Assembly: GCA_039621445.1 (NCBI GenBank)
Contig: CP154954.1
Coordinates: forward strand, 64,872,891-64,936,890
Direction: 5' to 3'
Length of the DNA stretch: 64,000 nucleotides
Origin: Euglena gracilis
Taxonomy: Eukaryota > Euglenida > Euglenophyceae > Euglenales
Shown: piece after piece, positions 46,901 to 57,050 of the stretch
Position numbering within the stretch: position 1 is the stretch's first letter
Layout: each line of letters opens with the position of its first letter
Program-made: the position numbers and the translations under genes
Notes under the pieces: generated by a model
What the model was told of the DNA's origin: nothing
Seen by the model: only the letters and a program-made list of their open reading frames with translations
The model's database searches: none

Positions 46901-48650
46901 CGTCTTCACCCTTGTCCTGTGGTATCAAATCAGGGGGGACAAATACCAGGAAGGAAGGTGTTGCCTGGAAATGGAAAAATGCCCATATGCAATTTCCATC
47001 ATTTCATGTGGTCAAGGCCCAGATTTATGAATGTGCGAATGTGTGTATGTGTGTGTGCGTGCACCGATTTCTTAGTTTTTAAACAAATTTGTTTTGCTGA
47101 CCCCCATCTGTGCTTCCTAAGCATTTCGATGGTACAACCTTCTCTTGGTTGGCCTGGAGGAGGTGCCCTCCTCCTCCCCCCGCCGCCAAGTTTAGTCGAT
47201 GTTTTGGAGTCCGGTATGTACGCTCTGACTTCGGTGCAGTATCCAACGTTGTGTTGCGACCTTGCGACTTTGATGACCATGATAATGTTTTTTTTTTTTT
47301 TTTTTTTGTTTTTTTTTGGTTGTAGCTTCTCTAGAACGAAAAACCTTCTGCCATGAGGCAGAAGGCTGGGGGAAACGGAGCCTTTTCGCTTAGAAGAGCA
47401 GGCCGCGGGACCCCATTTCCGGGCCGAAGTGCTGGTCGATGTCCAGCTCTAACCGGTGCCGCAGCATTAGAGCAACGTCGAAGCCCCTGACAATGCACGA
47501 AAATGGGGAAGGGAGAATCTCTCTCTGCAGCAAGTGGGATATTGTCCTTGCAGCTAAAAACAAACGGCACGAATACTCCATTGCGCACCGTGAAAAGGTT
47601 GCCACATTCAACACTTTTAACTACCTACCCCGCCCATTGTCGTACGACCGGGGGGCTGGTCGTTAGGCCCCCCTAACCTGCAACCTGCGACCAGGTGGTG
47701 ATCATTATAGTGGAGGTGGTTGTTGTTCACAATATTGACCGATACCAACGGGGACCTGAACAGGGTTCGATATAAGGACAGGTGGGGGGGGGGTGGTCCG
47801 GACCCCCCCCTGCGGGCCAGGAGGGGGGGGGGGGGGGGGGGACACCCCCCCCCACCTAAACAGGTGCGCGGTCAGGGTGGCCGAATTTTCGGCCCGGCGC
47901 GAAGCGCCGGGCCGAAAATTTTTGACCCCCCAAAACGACCAAAAGTGCCATTTTGGGCACTTTTTGGGCAAAAATGTGCCAAAAATGCAAAAAATTTTGG
48001 GGGGGTAGCGGCGGAGGAAAAGATTGAGCCGTTTTGGGGGGGGGTCAATTTTTGCCCCCGAGGGTCTTGCAGGTGGGGGGGGGTGTTCCGGCACCCCCCC
48101 CTGCGAGGCCAGGGGGGGGTGGGGGGGGGGGGGGACACCCCCCCCCCACCTAAACCATGTACGCCCTCCTTATATCGAACCCTGGACCTGAACTGTCGTC
48201 ATGGGCGCGCCGAAGGACCTTGCACAACCGCGGAGGCTTTCGAGCCATCGCTACGGGTTTACAAACCATGAGCGCCAGTGGGGAACATTGAAAATGCCTG
48301 GAAAAAAGGCGGCAGACATGGATGCACCTTCATACAACCTCAAAAAACCAGTCAATTTTTTGGTCCTGACCTGCAACTTGCGACCGGGGGGCTGGTTGAC
48401 TGCCCGCTGACTGATGAATCGGTGTTGTTGTTTGGAGCCAGGATTGTTCTGGGTGGTTTTTCCTGAATGTGGATACCCTTTGCTGGAGGGGTGGTGTTGG
48501 CATCTGGACTGAGCAGTTTCGATTCCACCAACAGGGCTGGATTTTGGGGCGGTTGGGATGTGTATGTCCTCTGGCACGACCCCCGGGTCACGAAACTCAA
48601 ATAACCTCTGGCTGGAAGAAGACGCTCCACTGTGGGTCAACGAGCGTCAT
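34925..48650 (-). CDS. MHYT-domain membrane sensor gene, copy 2 (gene span; exons listed separately)
   Basis: This is a tandem paralogue of the gene at 21.24-7.32 kb, with the same exon order on the same strand. It keeps M(T)LVDPQWSVFF, the GCHH segment, WSIHGLNGAQ, the ALGGAVCLVAI helix, AAFHFSSA, GMHYIAGVEGVTT and the whole linker to RPYLPDTLFA. It adds exons not seen in copy 1 (37832-37911, 34925-34986). Damage: no SLHFVSM exon was found between 48.2 and 47.5 kb, the exon 7 acceptor reads CG, the exon at 47.4 kb runs into a stop, and the exon 6 donor is GC. It may be a decaying gene, or I may be missing exons. No effector domain is visible. Confidence 0.6.
34991..35164. mobile_element. MITE, family 1, adjoining a splice acceptor
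   Basis: The left end is CCTACCCCCCC, then GTGAAACTGTCACC; the right end is decayed (GGGGCGTGGGGGATAG). The interior holds TGACAGGTTGGCC and GGTTGGCCGGTACC. On the minus strand its end supplies the last bases before the acceptor of exon 12 of copy 2. Confidence 0.6.
35461..35605 (-). CDS. Copy 2 exon 11: LEQTLFHIVNNLLLYRPYLPD
   Basis: The acceptor ACTCATGAG|A is phase-matched to exon 10b. The exon encodes PSTLEQTLFHIVNNLLLYR, then PYLPDTLFASQDDEKTSKE. It is the most complete version of this linker in the window. The donor could be GGT|gtcggg (phase 0). Confidence 0.7.
35606..36286. other. Intron sequence of copy 2
   Basis: The stretch lies between exon 11 and element beta and is non-coding. 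The frames at 35554-36060 overlap the exon on the other strand and are shadows or chance. Confidence 0.35.
36292..38888. mobile_element. CTTAGGCG element beta, packed with GCGGWWWCCGC palindromes
   Basis: The left tip is CTTAGGCGGCGCGAATTGCC (36292) and the right tip, inverted, is CTTAGGCGGCGCAAATTGCC (ending 38888). A perfect 5-bp target duplication CTTGT flanks it (36287-36291, 38889-38893). About 13 boxes such as ACGCGGATAACCGCG, GGCGGATATCCGCG and GCGCGGGTTTCCGCC lie at about 36436, 36613, 36689, 36715, 36753, 36844, 37900, 38071, 38100, 38132, 38311 and 38398. No transposase was found. It contains the exon at 37832-37911. Tip and duplication size match element alpha, but the internal palindrome is different. 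Confidence 0.75.
37832..37911 (-). CDS. Copy 2 exon 10b: ETRLAFEQDVDTLLSNKEVD, inside element beta
   Basis: The acceptor CCGAGCAG|GCG and donor GGCCAG|gtggtg bound 80 nt. Splicing to the exon at 35605 is in phase and reads VFPLARTVGLPPNPSTLEQ across the junction. The first codons (AETR) are formed by one of the GCGGAAACCCGC palindromes of the surrounding element. I found no counterpart in copy 1. Confidence 0.6.
38894..39789. other. Intron sequence of copy 2
   Basis: No exon or element is supported. A G run lies at about 39103-39112. Confidence 0.35.
39790..39892 (-). CDS. Copy 2 exon 10: MAKQLRVAQTLGKFIAEM
   Basis: A strong acceptor (TTTCATTTAG|C) opens DALFTMAKQLRVAQTLGKFI, then AEMGQ. 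It joins in one exon what copy 1 splits between exons 9 and 10. The donor is unclear; GC sites at CCAG|gccagc or ACGA|gctgag would give phase 0. Confidence 0.6.
40279..40341 (-). CDS. Copy 2 exon 9: AISQLITAVFS
   Basis: The acceptor GACATCAG|GGC and donor GCCACG|gtccgg bound GAISQLITAVFSHMAMQNHA plus T, in phase with exon 8. It is the start of the cytoplasmic linker. Its phase does not cleanly match exon 10. Confidence 0.65.
40342..40967. other. Intron 8 of copy 2
   Basis: G and C runs (40354-40375, 40479-40490) bound CACAC-rich sequence (40400-40640), followed by A/T-rich sequence. No exon is seen. Confidence 0.4.
40968..41070 (-). CDS. Copy 2 exon 8: third MHYT motif (GMHYIAG)
   Basis: The acceptor CCACAG|C and donor TTTGTG|gtggct bound 103 nt, one codon shorter than copy 1. 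It reads GGLHWVYGMHYIAGVEGVTT, then VVVGEEMIIMFV. It keeps the methionine-histidine-tyrosine that copy 1 has changed to MRY. Confidence 0.75.
41071..42184. other. Intron 7 of copy 2 with family-1 MITE debris
   Basis: Words of family 1 (GGTGACA, ACAGGTCAGCGA, CAGTTTCCCGGGGG, GGGGGGTAGG) are scattered at 41425-41500, 41640-41780 and 41975-42090, suggesting two or three decayed copies. No exon is seen. Confidence 0.45.
42185..42258 (-). CDS. Copy 2 exon 7: helix with AAFHF, acceptor lost
   Basis: These 74 nt, the same length as in copy 1, encode SVAAVVVAVILTGGIAAFHF, then SSAP. The GC donor (CCCAG|gcctcc) is conserved. The two bases before the exon are CG where copy 1 has AG, so splicing here may be lost. 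Confidence 0.65.
42922..42991 (-). CDS. Copy 2 exon 6: helix ALGGAVCLVAI
   Basis: The segment encodes NITSAVIALGGAVCLVAILS followed by FLL and a GC donor (TTGCTG|gcgccg). Copy 1 has GT at the same place. Two AG sites precede it, so the 5' end could shift by about 13 bases. Confidence 0.65.
43695..43786 (-). CDS. Copy 2 exon 5b: WSIHGLNGAQ
   Basis: The acceptor TTCAACAG|AAG opens HDHVGRWSIHGLNGAQITS, which matches CHHLGMWSIHGLRGAQLAS. The H-D-H overlaps the H-H already encoded in exon 5a, so one of the two pieces may be a duplicate. The 3' end is not defined. Confidence 0.55.
43865..44060. mobile_element. MITE, family 1
   Basis: The right end is GACAGTTTCCCGG, then a G run and AGG, before TA at 44061-44062. 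Inside are three copies of TGACAGGTTGG(T/C)CGG. The left end is not clear. The first 60 bp recur word for word at about 48892-48955. Confidence 0.6.
44280..45025. repeat. TCCGTGATTT tandem units at two sites
   Basis: TTTTCCGTGATTTTCCGTGA units lie at 44288-44345 and again at 44960-45032, bracketing about 600 bp with no exon. The arrangement resembles the simple-repeat-cored elements, but ends are not recognisable. Confidence 0.5.
45060..45900. repeat. Three degenerate tandem units of about 0.3 kb
   Basis: Each unit contains a GGCTA-GCGGGG start, a GGGCATTT or GGGATATT segment, and TTGCTTCATTTCCGAGATAT, then TTTGGAAA-ATCGATTTTTTGACC. Units start near 45130, 45495 and 45715. AAAATGGCC(C/G) words fill the gaps. 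Non-coding. Confidence 0.6.
46020..46106 (-). CDS. Copy 2 exon 5a: helix to GCHH
   Basis: The acceptor GGCGGAG|GCT and donor CACCAC|gtcctg bound FHKLLLAVVLMVVAAAGCHH, almost the same as copy 1. It ends at the double histidine, where copy 1 continues without an intron. Confidence 0.65.
46107..47392. other. Intron 4 of copy 2
   Basis: A/T-rich. Poly-A lies at about 46452-46471 and poly-T at 47287-47318. The open frame at 46919-47356 runs through the T tract and is not credible. Confidence 0.4.
47393..47486 (-). CDS. Copy 2 exon 4: loop DQHFGPE
   Basis: The acceptor TTGTCAG|G opens GFDVALMLRHRLELDIDQHF, then GPEMGSRGLLF, before a TAA at 47392-47390. It aligns with LVLRQQLQPRIQEHFGPE of copy 1. 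A GC donor at CGCG|gcctgc would avoid the stop. Confidence 0.55.
47761..48184. mobile_element. CAGGG-ended element with perfect 8-bp target duplication
   Basis: The ends are CAGGGTTCGATATAAGGA (47761) and its inverse (ending 48184). GACCTGAA flanks both sides (47753-47760, 48185-48192). Long G and C runs and the palindrome CCGGCGCGAAGCGCCGG (about 47894-47912) lie inside. An 8-bp duplication and CAGGG tips fit the hAT superfamily. It is non-autonomous. Related ends occur at about 50893 (CAGGGTTCGATAACAGG) and 30860 (ATATAGAACCCTGG). Confidence 0.8.
48219..48250 (-). CDS. Copy 2 exon 2 (very short, uncertain)
   Basis: An acceptor (CCCGTAG|C) and donor (GCAAG|gtcctt) bound 32 nt reading DGSKASAVVQ, which may correspond to GSHASLLLAS of copy 1. 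It lies 35 bp from a CAGGG element, which may have replaced the rest. Confidence 0.25.
48606..48650 (-). CDS. Copy 2 exon 1: N-terminus
   Basis: The ATG at 48650-48648 opens MTLVDPQWSVFFQPE and matches MALVSPSWSVFY of copy 1. The proposed donor CCAGAG|gttatt lies before an in-frame stop. Confidence 0.5.
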
Positions 48651-48715
48651 TGGGGGGAAAGAGGTGAGAGGGGGGAAGGAGCGGCTGTGATGCAGGGGGA
48701 GAACCTAATTGGGTG

Positions 48716-49160
48716 CCTACCCCGCCCCCCCCCCCAGAAACTGTCACCTGACAGGTTGGCCAGTACCGGAGACCATGACAACTTCCTTCCTACCCCCCCC
48801 CCGGGAAACTGTCACCTGACAGGTTGGCCGGTACCGGGGACCCTGACAACTTCCTATACTGACAGGTTGGCCGGTATCAGGGACCCTGACAGTTTCCCGG
48901 GCGGGACCCTGACAGTTTCCCGGGTAGGGCATTTCAAGGGAAAGTCAATGAAAAATGACCCTGACAGGTTGGCCGGTACCGGGGACCCTGACAGTTTCCC
49001 GGGCGGGACCCTGACAGGTTCTCGGGCATGACAGTTTCCTGGGAGGGGGGGGGGTAGGTTTTCTGACAGGTTGGCCAGTAACGGGGACCCTGACAGTGTC
49101 CCGGGCGGGACCCTGGCAGGTTCTAGGGCATGACAGTTTCCTGGGAGGGGGGGGGGTAGG
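48716..49160. mobile_element. Cluster of two to three family-1 MITEs
   Basis: CCTACCCCGCCCC at 48716 and GGGGGTAGG ending at 49160, followed by TA, enclose several family words: GAAACTGTCACCTGACAGG twice, and GACCCTGACAGTTTCCCGGG repeatedly. Internal poly-C and poly-G tips at 48786-48800 and 49042-49060 show nested or tandem copies. Confidence 0.65.
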
Positions 49161-49940
49161 TAATTGGTACAGCAGGAGAAACCTGATTGGAGAGCATGGG
49201 CATAATCAGTGACTGCCCTTCAGATCTCTCACAAAAACCAGGGATATATTTAAACCTCGAGCCTTGTTAAAAAAAACGAGGGTTGCACCATTTGCCGAAA
49301 TGGGGCTTAGAACTGCTTGGGAACAATGACACTGAAAAAGAGAAACACCAAAAAACATGGAAAAAAAAGTCATCTCCAGCCAGCCAGCTTCCCATTGCAC
49401 ATCGACCCCTCCTCGTTACCCATTCCCAGCGGAAGTTGCGCCTGGGTGGCGAGCTCTGTTTTCGTGAACTTTCCAAGAACGACAAGTGAACCAGTACGGC
49501 CAAGGTGACAACTTCTTTGAGAATAATAACCGAAAATATGGGTAGAACCAGGGGGTGGTGCTTAATTTTCAAAAATGCGGGTGACAACCGGGGGCTGCTC
49601 AAATAAGGGGGAAGTTTTTGACTGCAAAAAAAAAACCAGCCCTTGAAACACAAAAAAAAACAATTCCCCTTGTTTGGAGGTCTTCTGTTGAACTTACAGG
49701 CATTTGGATACAAAGATCAACAATATCTTGTTGATATTGTTGATATCAAACAAGATATCAACAATATCAACAATTGTTGATATTGTTGATATCGTTGATA
49801 TCAACAAGATATCAACAATATTGTTCATATCTTGTTAATATCAACAATATCAACATCAACAAAAGCAGGCTTCAGAAGTTTCTAGAATTTCGAAATATTC
49901 AAGGAATTCCTCCAAAATTGCACACAAAATAAGGCTCCCC
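49161..49940. other. Gene-free stretch with a palindromic ATCAACA repeat
   Basis: Relics of a family-3 MITE (ACCAGGGGGTGGTGCTTAAT) lie at 49546-49690. A mixed (ATCAACA)/(TGTTGAT) array occupies about 49718-49865 and reads in both directions, so it can fold back on itself. No exon is seen. Confidence 0.5.
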
Positions 49941-50892
49941 AAGAAGCTGACCTAAAAGTGGTGCCGATGGAAGCTTTGGGCTGATTTTTTGTCACACCCC
50001 CTTGAAATAAGATTTTCCAGCCCAGCCTTTAGCTTGGCCAAAATCTGACCCATGGCACACCCCACCCCCCTCCAGGGGGGGGGGGGGGAGCGGCCCCAAC
50101 ACACCCACCCACTCTCAAAAAACCACCCACCCACCCAACCACATCCCCGGGGGTTGGTCACTTTGGAATGCACTTTCTCTGGAGCCAGATACCTTGCACT
50201 GATCTTGTTTTCACAAATGGGTATTGTTGGTCCATGAAAAGGCTTCACCTAGATCTGCCTTGTTGATGAAAAGTCCGCAAATTTTCACAATTTTAATTTG
50301 CATGCAAAAGAATGCAAATTCTTTTCATCCTCTTCAAAATACATTCATATTCTTTCAAAAATTATTCACACATCCCACTCAAATTGTTCTCCTGGCAAAA
50401 AAAATATTTAAAAATATATCCCTTCCCACTTGGCGCTGGCCCATTCAGGGGCGATATACTTCCTTGCCCCTGGTTACAGCCACCATTCCCATGACGTTCT
50501 CTTTCCTGGAAGTTGCAGGTTCCAATACCACTGGCCCCGCAGTTAATAGAAGTTATCGTCCGTGAGACCCTTTCAAGCAATAATGGCACAGAACAAGAAC
50601 TTCCCCGGCACATGGAATTGCAGAAAGGTGACAAAAGGCAGCCTGGTAGGGTCGTCCTTGAAGACACGCAAAAGGGCAATGCATCCAGTAGAGGGCTCAA
50701 TCAGTTCATACCAGGATTCTAGCATTGGAAATTCCTGGACCGCAGTGTCGCGTTTGCTTGGGGTTAGGCACAAACACACGCACGCACGCACACCGCCAAC
50801 AAGCTTGCCAGCAGAGGGGAGGAAGGATGGGGACTCCAGAATCCAGCAGCAGAGCTGTGCGGATCAGAGCCATCAATGGGGATGTGGTGGAA

Positions 50893-51800
50893 ACAGGGTT
50901 CGATAACAGGTGGGGGGGGTCGGACCCCTCCTCTGGTCGAAGGACGGGCGGGGGCCCCATTTAAACAGTGGTGCGGCCAGAGCGATGTATTACTTCATTT
51001 GAACATTCAAAAAAAATGAAAAAAAATTGCATTCTTGAATTTCATTTAATGGTTAAAAAATTTAAATTTTTCAAAATTCTAATTCCCCAAAAACAGCACA
51101 GAGATGCACTTTTTGGGCAAAAAAAAAGGTCAAAACTGCCAAATAATTGATACCCCCCAGGGCAATTGTCGCGTGACAAATCGGGCAGCACAGAGGGGGG
51201 TGACAATTTCCCAGGTGACAATTTGGCCGGCACAGAGGGGGGTGATAATTGCCCGGGGGGGGGGGGGGGAGGGCGTCAATTGCCCGGGGGCGTCAATTGC
51301 CCACCCATGTAGGCCACATTAAATCCAAATGACCAAAAACACCATCTGAAACACCAATGAACACAGGAAAAATGCAGCTATGGTTGTGATATTGTGCAGA
51401 GCATTTGGTGTGTGACATTTCTCAGCACGTTGTAGTGAAATACAGGATCAATCGAGTCGTGTCGGTGAAAAGAAAGTTCACAAACATCATCTATGGGGGG
51501 GTGACAAATTGGGCAGCACGGACGGGGGTGACAATTTCCCGGGGTGACAAATTGGCCGGCACAGCCAGGGGTGACAATTGCCCGGGGGCGTCAATTGCCG
51601 GGGGCGTCAATTGCCCGGGGCGTCAATTGCCCGGGGGGGGGGGGGGGGGGTACAATTTGACATTTTGGGTGTGGGCGTCTGGGTTCCCTCACAGACCCAC
51701 TGGGGGGTCGTTCCTGACCCCCTTGGCAGGTTGGGGGGACCCCACCCTTGCAATCAAGGCCCACCTAAAACCGTGGCACCTTCCTTCCTTCAAACCCTGG
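50893..51800. mobile_element. Repeat-dense segment with CAGGGTTCGATA end and family-2 units
   Basis: The segment starts with CAGGGTTCGATAACAGG plus a G run. It includes inverted copies of the family-2 unit (GGTGACAATTTCCC, GGGGCGTCAATTGCCC at 51160-51305 and 51500-51650). A degenerate opposite end, CTTCAAACCCTGG, lies near 51795. Exact borders cannot be set by eye. Confidence 0.4.
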
Positions 51801-52331
51801 GTCTGGGTGGGAAGCAAAAAAACAGCAAGGGTGCGACACAGGGCAATTGTATGCGCAGCAGCCAAGGGAAGCCACTGGTGAATATTTTTATGTTGGAACT
51901 GCGCGGGCAGGCGACCTTCATTTCCCTGTACCAGTGTCGATGGCAAATTGAACAACGGCGGGGCGGGGCAGGTGGGCACAAAAAAAAAAGAGCCCCAAAC
52001 CATCTAAACTTTTGTTTCGCCATTTTTTTTGTAAAAATCTGGGTTCCCTCCCTTCTTTGTTCCTTTCTTTCTCCTTAGCTTTATTCCTTTTTGTGACTCC
52101 CATTTTTCATTCTAAAAATGAAAACTTCAGGGCTTCAATTCAATAAAGAAAGCATGAAAAAAAAATTCCTACTTTTTGCAATCATTGGTAAAAAAAGGTA
52201 ATTACTAAATATTAACTACAACTGATTATTCATTGGTAATAGTTTTTTGCTAATTCACTTGTTAATTCACTGATTTTTTAGCGAAGTCATTGGGTGTGGG
52301 GTCAGAGACTGCCAGACTGGACGTTCACTGG

Positions 52332-52387
52332 AGGGAGGGAGGGAGGGAGGGAGGAAGGAAGGAAGGAAGGAAGGAAGGAAGGAAGGT
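52332..52387. repeat. (GGGA)n(GGAA)n microsatellite
   Basis: Four GGGA or GGAG units are followed by about eight GGAA units. It is the duplicated counterpart of 24239-24283. Confidence 0.9.
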
Positions 52388-53654
52388 ATTCAATGGCATG
52401 GGCAAGGGGTGATCAGATGGGACGGACCACCGCCGAGCAGGGGTCAACTGCGAGGTGGATGCCGGTCCCCGGGGCCACTTTGGGCCACACTGAACGAACA
52501 CCATGCTTCATTCGGTGGAGTTGGCGGCTGTCCTCCTGCGGCTGACCTGTCCCCGACCACCCTCCGGAAAGCCTGCCGACCCCCCCCACCCAGGGGGCAG
52601 GAGGTTTGGGCAAAAAGCCCGTCAATGTCTGTGTCTGTGTCTGAGGGGTGACTGAGGGACTGTCTGGTGCAGAGGCAGACAGGTCATCACGAGGACACCT
52701 CAGCAAGCATGGCAAGGGGTGGTCGAGGCCAATAAAAAAAATCTGAAACCATTTTCGACCACTGTGCTCAAAGATGTAAGTCGAGAAAGGATATTGCTTC
52801 TCCGACGTCACTGTTTTCCCTGCTGGCTGACTTGACTGGCTGACTGGCCAGATGGTGGGGTGGCAGGCAACCGGATAAAGGGGCCACGGTATACCTGCAC
52901 AGCAGCGAAAAGCGTCAGGCGAGCACAAATACCCGCAAGATCGGCAGGAAGTGGCAGGAAAGGATGTCTTGGTTGGAAAAGGTACGAGGTCGTGTGGCGT
53001 TGGTCTATGTTTTTGAATTTTTTTGATGAAAAATTTGCAAACCACTCGTTTGCTCCAGGAAAATGTCACTGGTTGTTTAAAGCATGTTACCGTGTTGCAT
53101 TATGATAAATATCTAATAATAATAAAAATTAAGCTGAACAAAGTGAACTTTGAAATCGTTTTCTGCCGAAACATGAATTTTGTGCAACCTGCAGTAGCCA
53201 TAAAAGAATCAACATAGAACGTGTTTTGAGAGAACATCAAAGTTACATGATATGAATGTTTTTTGCATCATCCAAAGTCTTGCATTTGCATTTTATGCAT
53301 CATGCAATGTCTGTGAAAGGTCCCTGTTTGACCAATGTTTCTGACTGTAAATTTTACTGGAAATATTCGATCATTTCTGTTGTATGTACTTGGACATGTC
53401 CTTCGTTTTATCTCTCTAACGGGAAATCACCCAGCCCAAGGGGTGGGCTGTGCAAAGAGGTCTGGTTTTGGGGGGTCAAGCCCCCCCCCTCATCTGTATG
53501 TGACGCAGTGGCCAGAATACAAAAGGCTGCGAAATGGTTTGACTCAATGCGTTGATGCCCTGAGAGGGGTTGATTCACATGGGGTTGGGTTTGGACGTAG
53601 AATCATATTTCTCAATGGAAAGAAAGGAAATAATAATAATAGATAATATAATAA

Positions 53655-53925
53655 CGCTTGGATGGATTGGATGTATGGATGCATGGATACACAGATGGCT
53701 GGATGGCTGAATGGCTGGATGGAGGGATGGAAGGATGCACGTACGTTTTAACGAATCTATCTGTTTTCCTGGATGCAGCTGCCAACATATATTCACACTT
53801 CTTATTTTATAGAAAATGATTAATAAATACATTTCAACACATTAGATGTGTGGATGGAGATCCACATGGATGGATGGGCTGGATATTGGATGGCTGGATG
53901 GCTGGAAGGAGGGACATCCGTATAA
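53655..53925. repeat. TGGATGGATGGC minisatellite and empty site of element alpha
   Basis: GGATGGCTGGATGG-type units occur at 53655-53735 and 53850-53910, as at 25686-25770 and 29300-29335. Between them, ATTAGATGTGTGGATGG corresponds to the point where element alpha is inserted in unit 1. Confidence 0.65.
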
Positions 53926-54246
53926 ACAAATTCATGTTTTCTTTTGCCTGGTTGCAGCTGCCGAAAGCACAAGGGGTCTTTTAATGCATACCCCCCCACA
54001 CCCAAGGCATCTGTCACCTGACAGGTTGGACAAAATGGGGCCCTGACAACTTCCCATCTTAGCAGGTTGGGAGTTCCGGGGACCCCCAGTTTCCCAGGCA
54101 GGACCTCTGTTGTTTGTTTGTGTCCAACCAAAAGCACCTCTATTCATGGCTGATGGCTGGGCTTGCAGAAACAGCCCAGCCCCTCTCCACCTCGAAAGGG
54201 TGGGAAGGTGCAAGCTTTCCATCCCACCCCCCTGGAAATTGGCATA

Positions 54247-54414
54247 CCTACCACCCCCCCCCCCAGGATACTATCACCTGACAGGTTGGCCGGCACCGGG
54301 GACCCTGACAACTTCCTATGCTGACAGATTGGCCGACACCAGGGACGCTGACAGTTTCGTGTGGGACCCGGACAGGTTCTTGGGCATGACAGTTTCCTGG
54401 GGGGGGGGGGTAGG
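54247..54414. mobile_element. MITE, family 1, with empty-site proof
   Basis: CCTACCACCCCC (54247) to GGGGTAGG (54414), with TA at 54245-54246 and 54415-54416. Unit 1 reads GGCATACCTGAGAACC at 29677-29692 with a single TA and no element, so insertion with TA duplication is shown directly. Interior words (CACCTGACAGGTTGGCCGG) match the other copies. Confidence 0.85.
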
Positions 54415-55599
54415 TATCTGAGAACCTGCGGTTGGATGCCACTCCACTTTGTCATGCAAAAAATTTATCCAGCTGTGTTTTGAGAAACGACCCAACAGTG
54501 GCACCAAAGCGCCCCCACCGCCAAATAGAGACCACATCAATGGACGGCATTATTCCCATATTAAGAATGAGCCATGGCGGAAACAGCGTTGATATATCCA
54601 GATTTCCAGAACCACAAGGTATTCAAAGCAGTGAAACATGCAGAACAACATGGAAGAAATCGACCTCCCACATGGTGTGCATGCTATTCCGAAAGGGAGG
54701 TACACAACACGCCCGAGGCTTCTGGGCGCGCCTCCGATGGAGGTCATGCGTGCCTGCCGCGACATCAGAAGTGCACTGGGCCCAGGCTGAACGTGACCGG
54801 TTCCGAGCTGTTTAGGCTGACTGGGGTCCTGGAATTACCAATCCCCCCAAATGACCTGGCTGGACCCTGGTGCTGTGGTGCCGGAAGAACCTGAGAGGGG
54901 GATAGGGCCAACGAGATGGTTGCGATAGCCTGGCACCCGCTTCTGAAAGGAAAACATCTTTGACAGAATTGGAAGTAATGCTCAAACAATAACCTGGTGG
55001 GGCAAACATGGTTCCAGTGACCTGGCACTCTGCCGGGCTATTTTGGGGGGCGACACAGAAAAAAAGGGGGCAAACGAAATGGGCTGATAGGGCACCTTTC
55101 CTCTCCGGGGGGGGGGGGGGCGTTTTCTTCGCCTCGGATTTCAGCCTGATCAGGGTTGGGGAGAGGTTGGGGAGAGGCAGCGGCGGCAATATCACGTGAG
55201 GTCTCGGTTAAAAGTGTGTCAAGAAAGTGCAGTTGAAGCCTGCGCCGGAACAAACAACCCCCAAAGTACGACCCCAACACAAAAGACCCTCTTGGGATTT
55301 TCAGCAAACAAAAGGAGACCCGATCCTTATTTGGGGGGGAGTTATTCGCCAAGAACTCCTCCTTGAATTACAGCTAACTTCCCCTTGAATGAAATGTCTG
55401 TCCCCGTCACACTTTTGCCAGTTGCATGAGGGTGCCATAGAAAAACTTTACTTTTTTAAATTACAGAGCCATGAAACTGGGACTAGAAAATAAACATCCA
55501 GTTAAAACGCCCAAACTTTTCAACCTTCAAGGGAAAACAACTATCACTACCCTCCCCCAGAGGAAACTGTCTCCAGACATGTGGAAGGAGACAGTTTCC

Positions 55600-57050
55600 A
55601 GGGGGGATGTTCGGGTCAGGGAGAAAAGTTAACATTATTGGAAACACAACTGACAGAAAGAAATTAAAAAAAGCTATGAACTCACTCACTAACGGACTGA
55701 AAAAAAAACATTCCAGTGTAAACTTTAAAAATTCTAAGCCTAATAATTGTCCCATGAGCGGCTGTCTGTGGCGCAAAAGAACGTGGAACACACCAAGGTT
55801 GCTGCGGCACACGCAGCACAAGAATTCAAGGGGGGGAACACCCACCCAAAGTACAGAAGAGAGTACGGCTTCCAGGAAGGAACATACATAGCTCAATAAA
55901 AATCTTGCCCGTCCTGCTTCGCATTTTTTCTATATTTTTCATTTCTTTCATTTGTCTTATTTTCGTGATTTTTTGGCTTTTTTGGTGTGATTATTTTATT
56001 TTTTGCAGGGAGAAAATGAGAATATCGTGCAATATGTTTTAATCCTGTGCGGTTTGAAGCGAAGCACCGCATGAGGAGAGGACCTCATTTTGTTAGACTA
56101 AGCACAAAATGAGAAATTTTCATTACAAAATACGCTTGTGCTACTCTAGAGGGCAGCAGTGACAGAGGGAGAAATTCACCATGACGAAGTTTATGTATTG
56201 CACTCAAAATCACAACGGAATTCAGACAGTTTTCTGTGGCATCATACATCCTGTGTTGCACCTTGTGCACCCTGTGTGTCGGTTGGTGCTTTGGTGGCTC
56301 ACCTTCAAATCCTATTTTTTTTTAAATGAAGGCAGAACCCTCCCTCTCCTCGATGTAAAAACTCCTTGCGATGTACGTTTGGGCCTGATTTCGAGACCCT
56401 CAGCGGGCTTCATGTGGGGGAGAATCAATCGTCTGAGATGACAACCGCATGTCTCTGCTTCCATCAATTGAGGTTGGTTAATAATACCACTGATTTCCAT
56501 GTGTGAAGCTTTCAACTCTTTTCCCCCATTATGTGCGATTTCAGGTCTAAACTGAATCAATTCGCATACAAAAAAACTTTTTCAAATTCAGGACGTCAAA
56601 AGCAACTTTGGGGACTCTATGTTTGGTTGTCAAAGGCGGAGCCCTTGGGAAACTTTGCATTTGGGGAGGGTCAATTAATATGAAAAGATTGCACAAAAAT
56701 GTGGAAGCTATTTGAGGGCGTCACAATGGGATCTTTCAAAGGATTGCTGAGGAAGCCAACAAGCAAACCCGGATTGAACGGGGGTCAGTGGGGTTTCATT
56801 GCACGTCAGCCCTGTTTTCAGAAATACGCAAATTTTGCCTGAAAATGCGAATTGCCACATGCCTTGCCCATTTTTCAATATTTTTTCGAAAATAGAAAGA
56901 AGGGGACGTGCCTCGATAACATATGCAGGAAGGCGTGTTTTTGCGGCATTGTCATAGACCTGGCTCATCATACAGGATGCAATTAAATATTGTAATTTGA
57001 GGGACCTGAAGACCTATAAAAAAAATCAGAAAAATGAAACTGAAAGACCA
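55600..57050. other. Gene-free stretch
   Basis: The part before 55995 is the duplicated flank. From 56000 to 57050 I see A/T-rich sequence with no exon, repeat or element I can support. Confidence 0.4.

Noticed and set aside
49718-49865. CRISPR-like array
   Set aside because: The repeats have no regular spacers, are a 7-base simple repeat in both orientations, and the DNA is eukaryotic.
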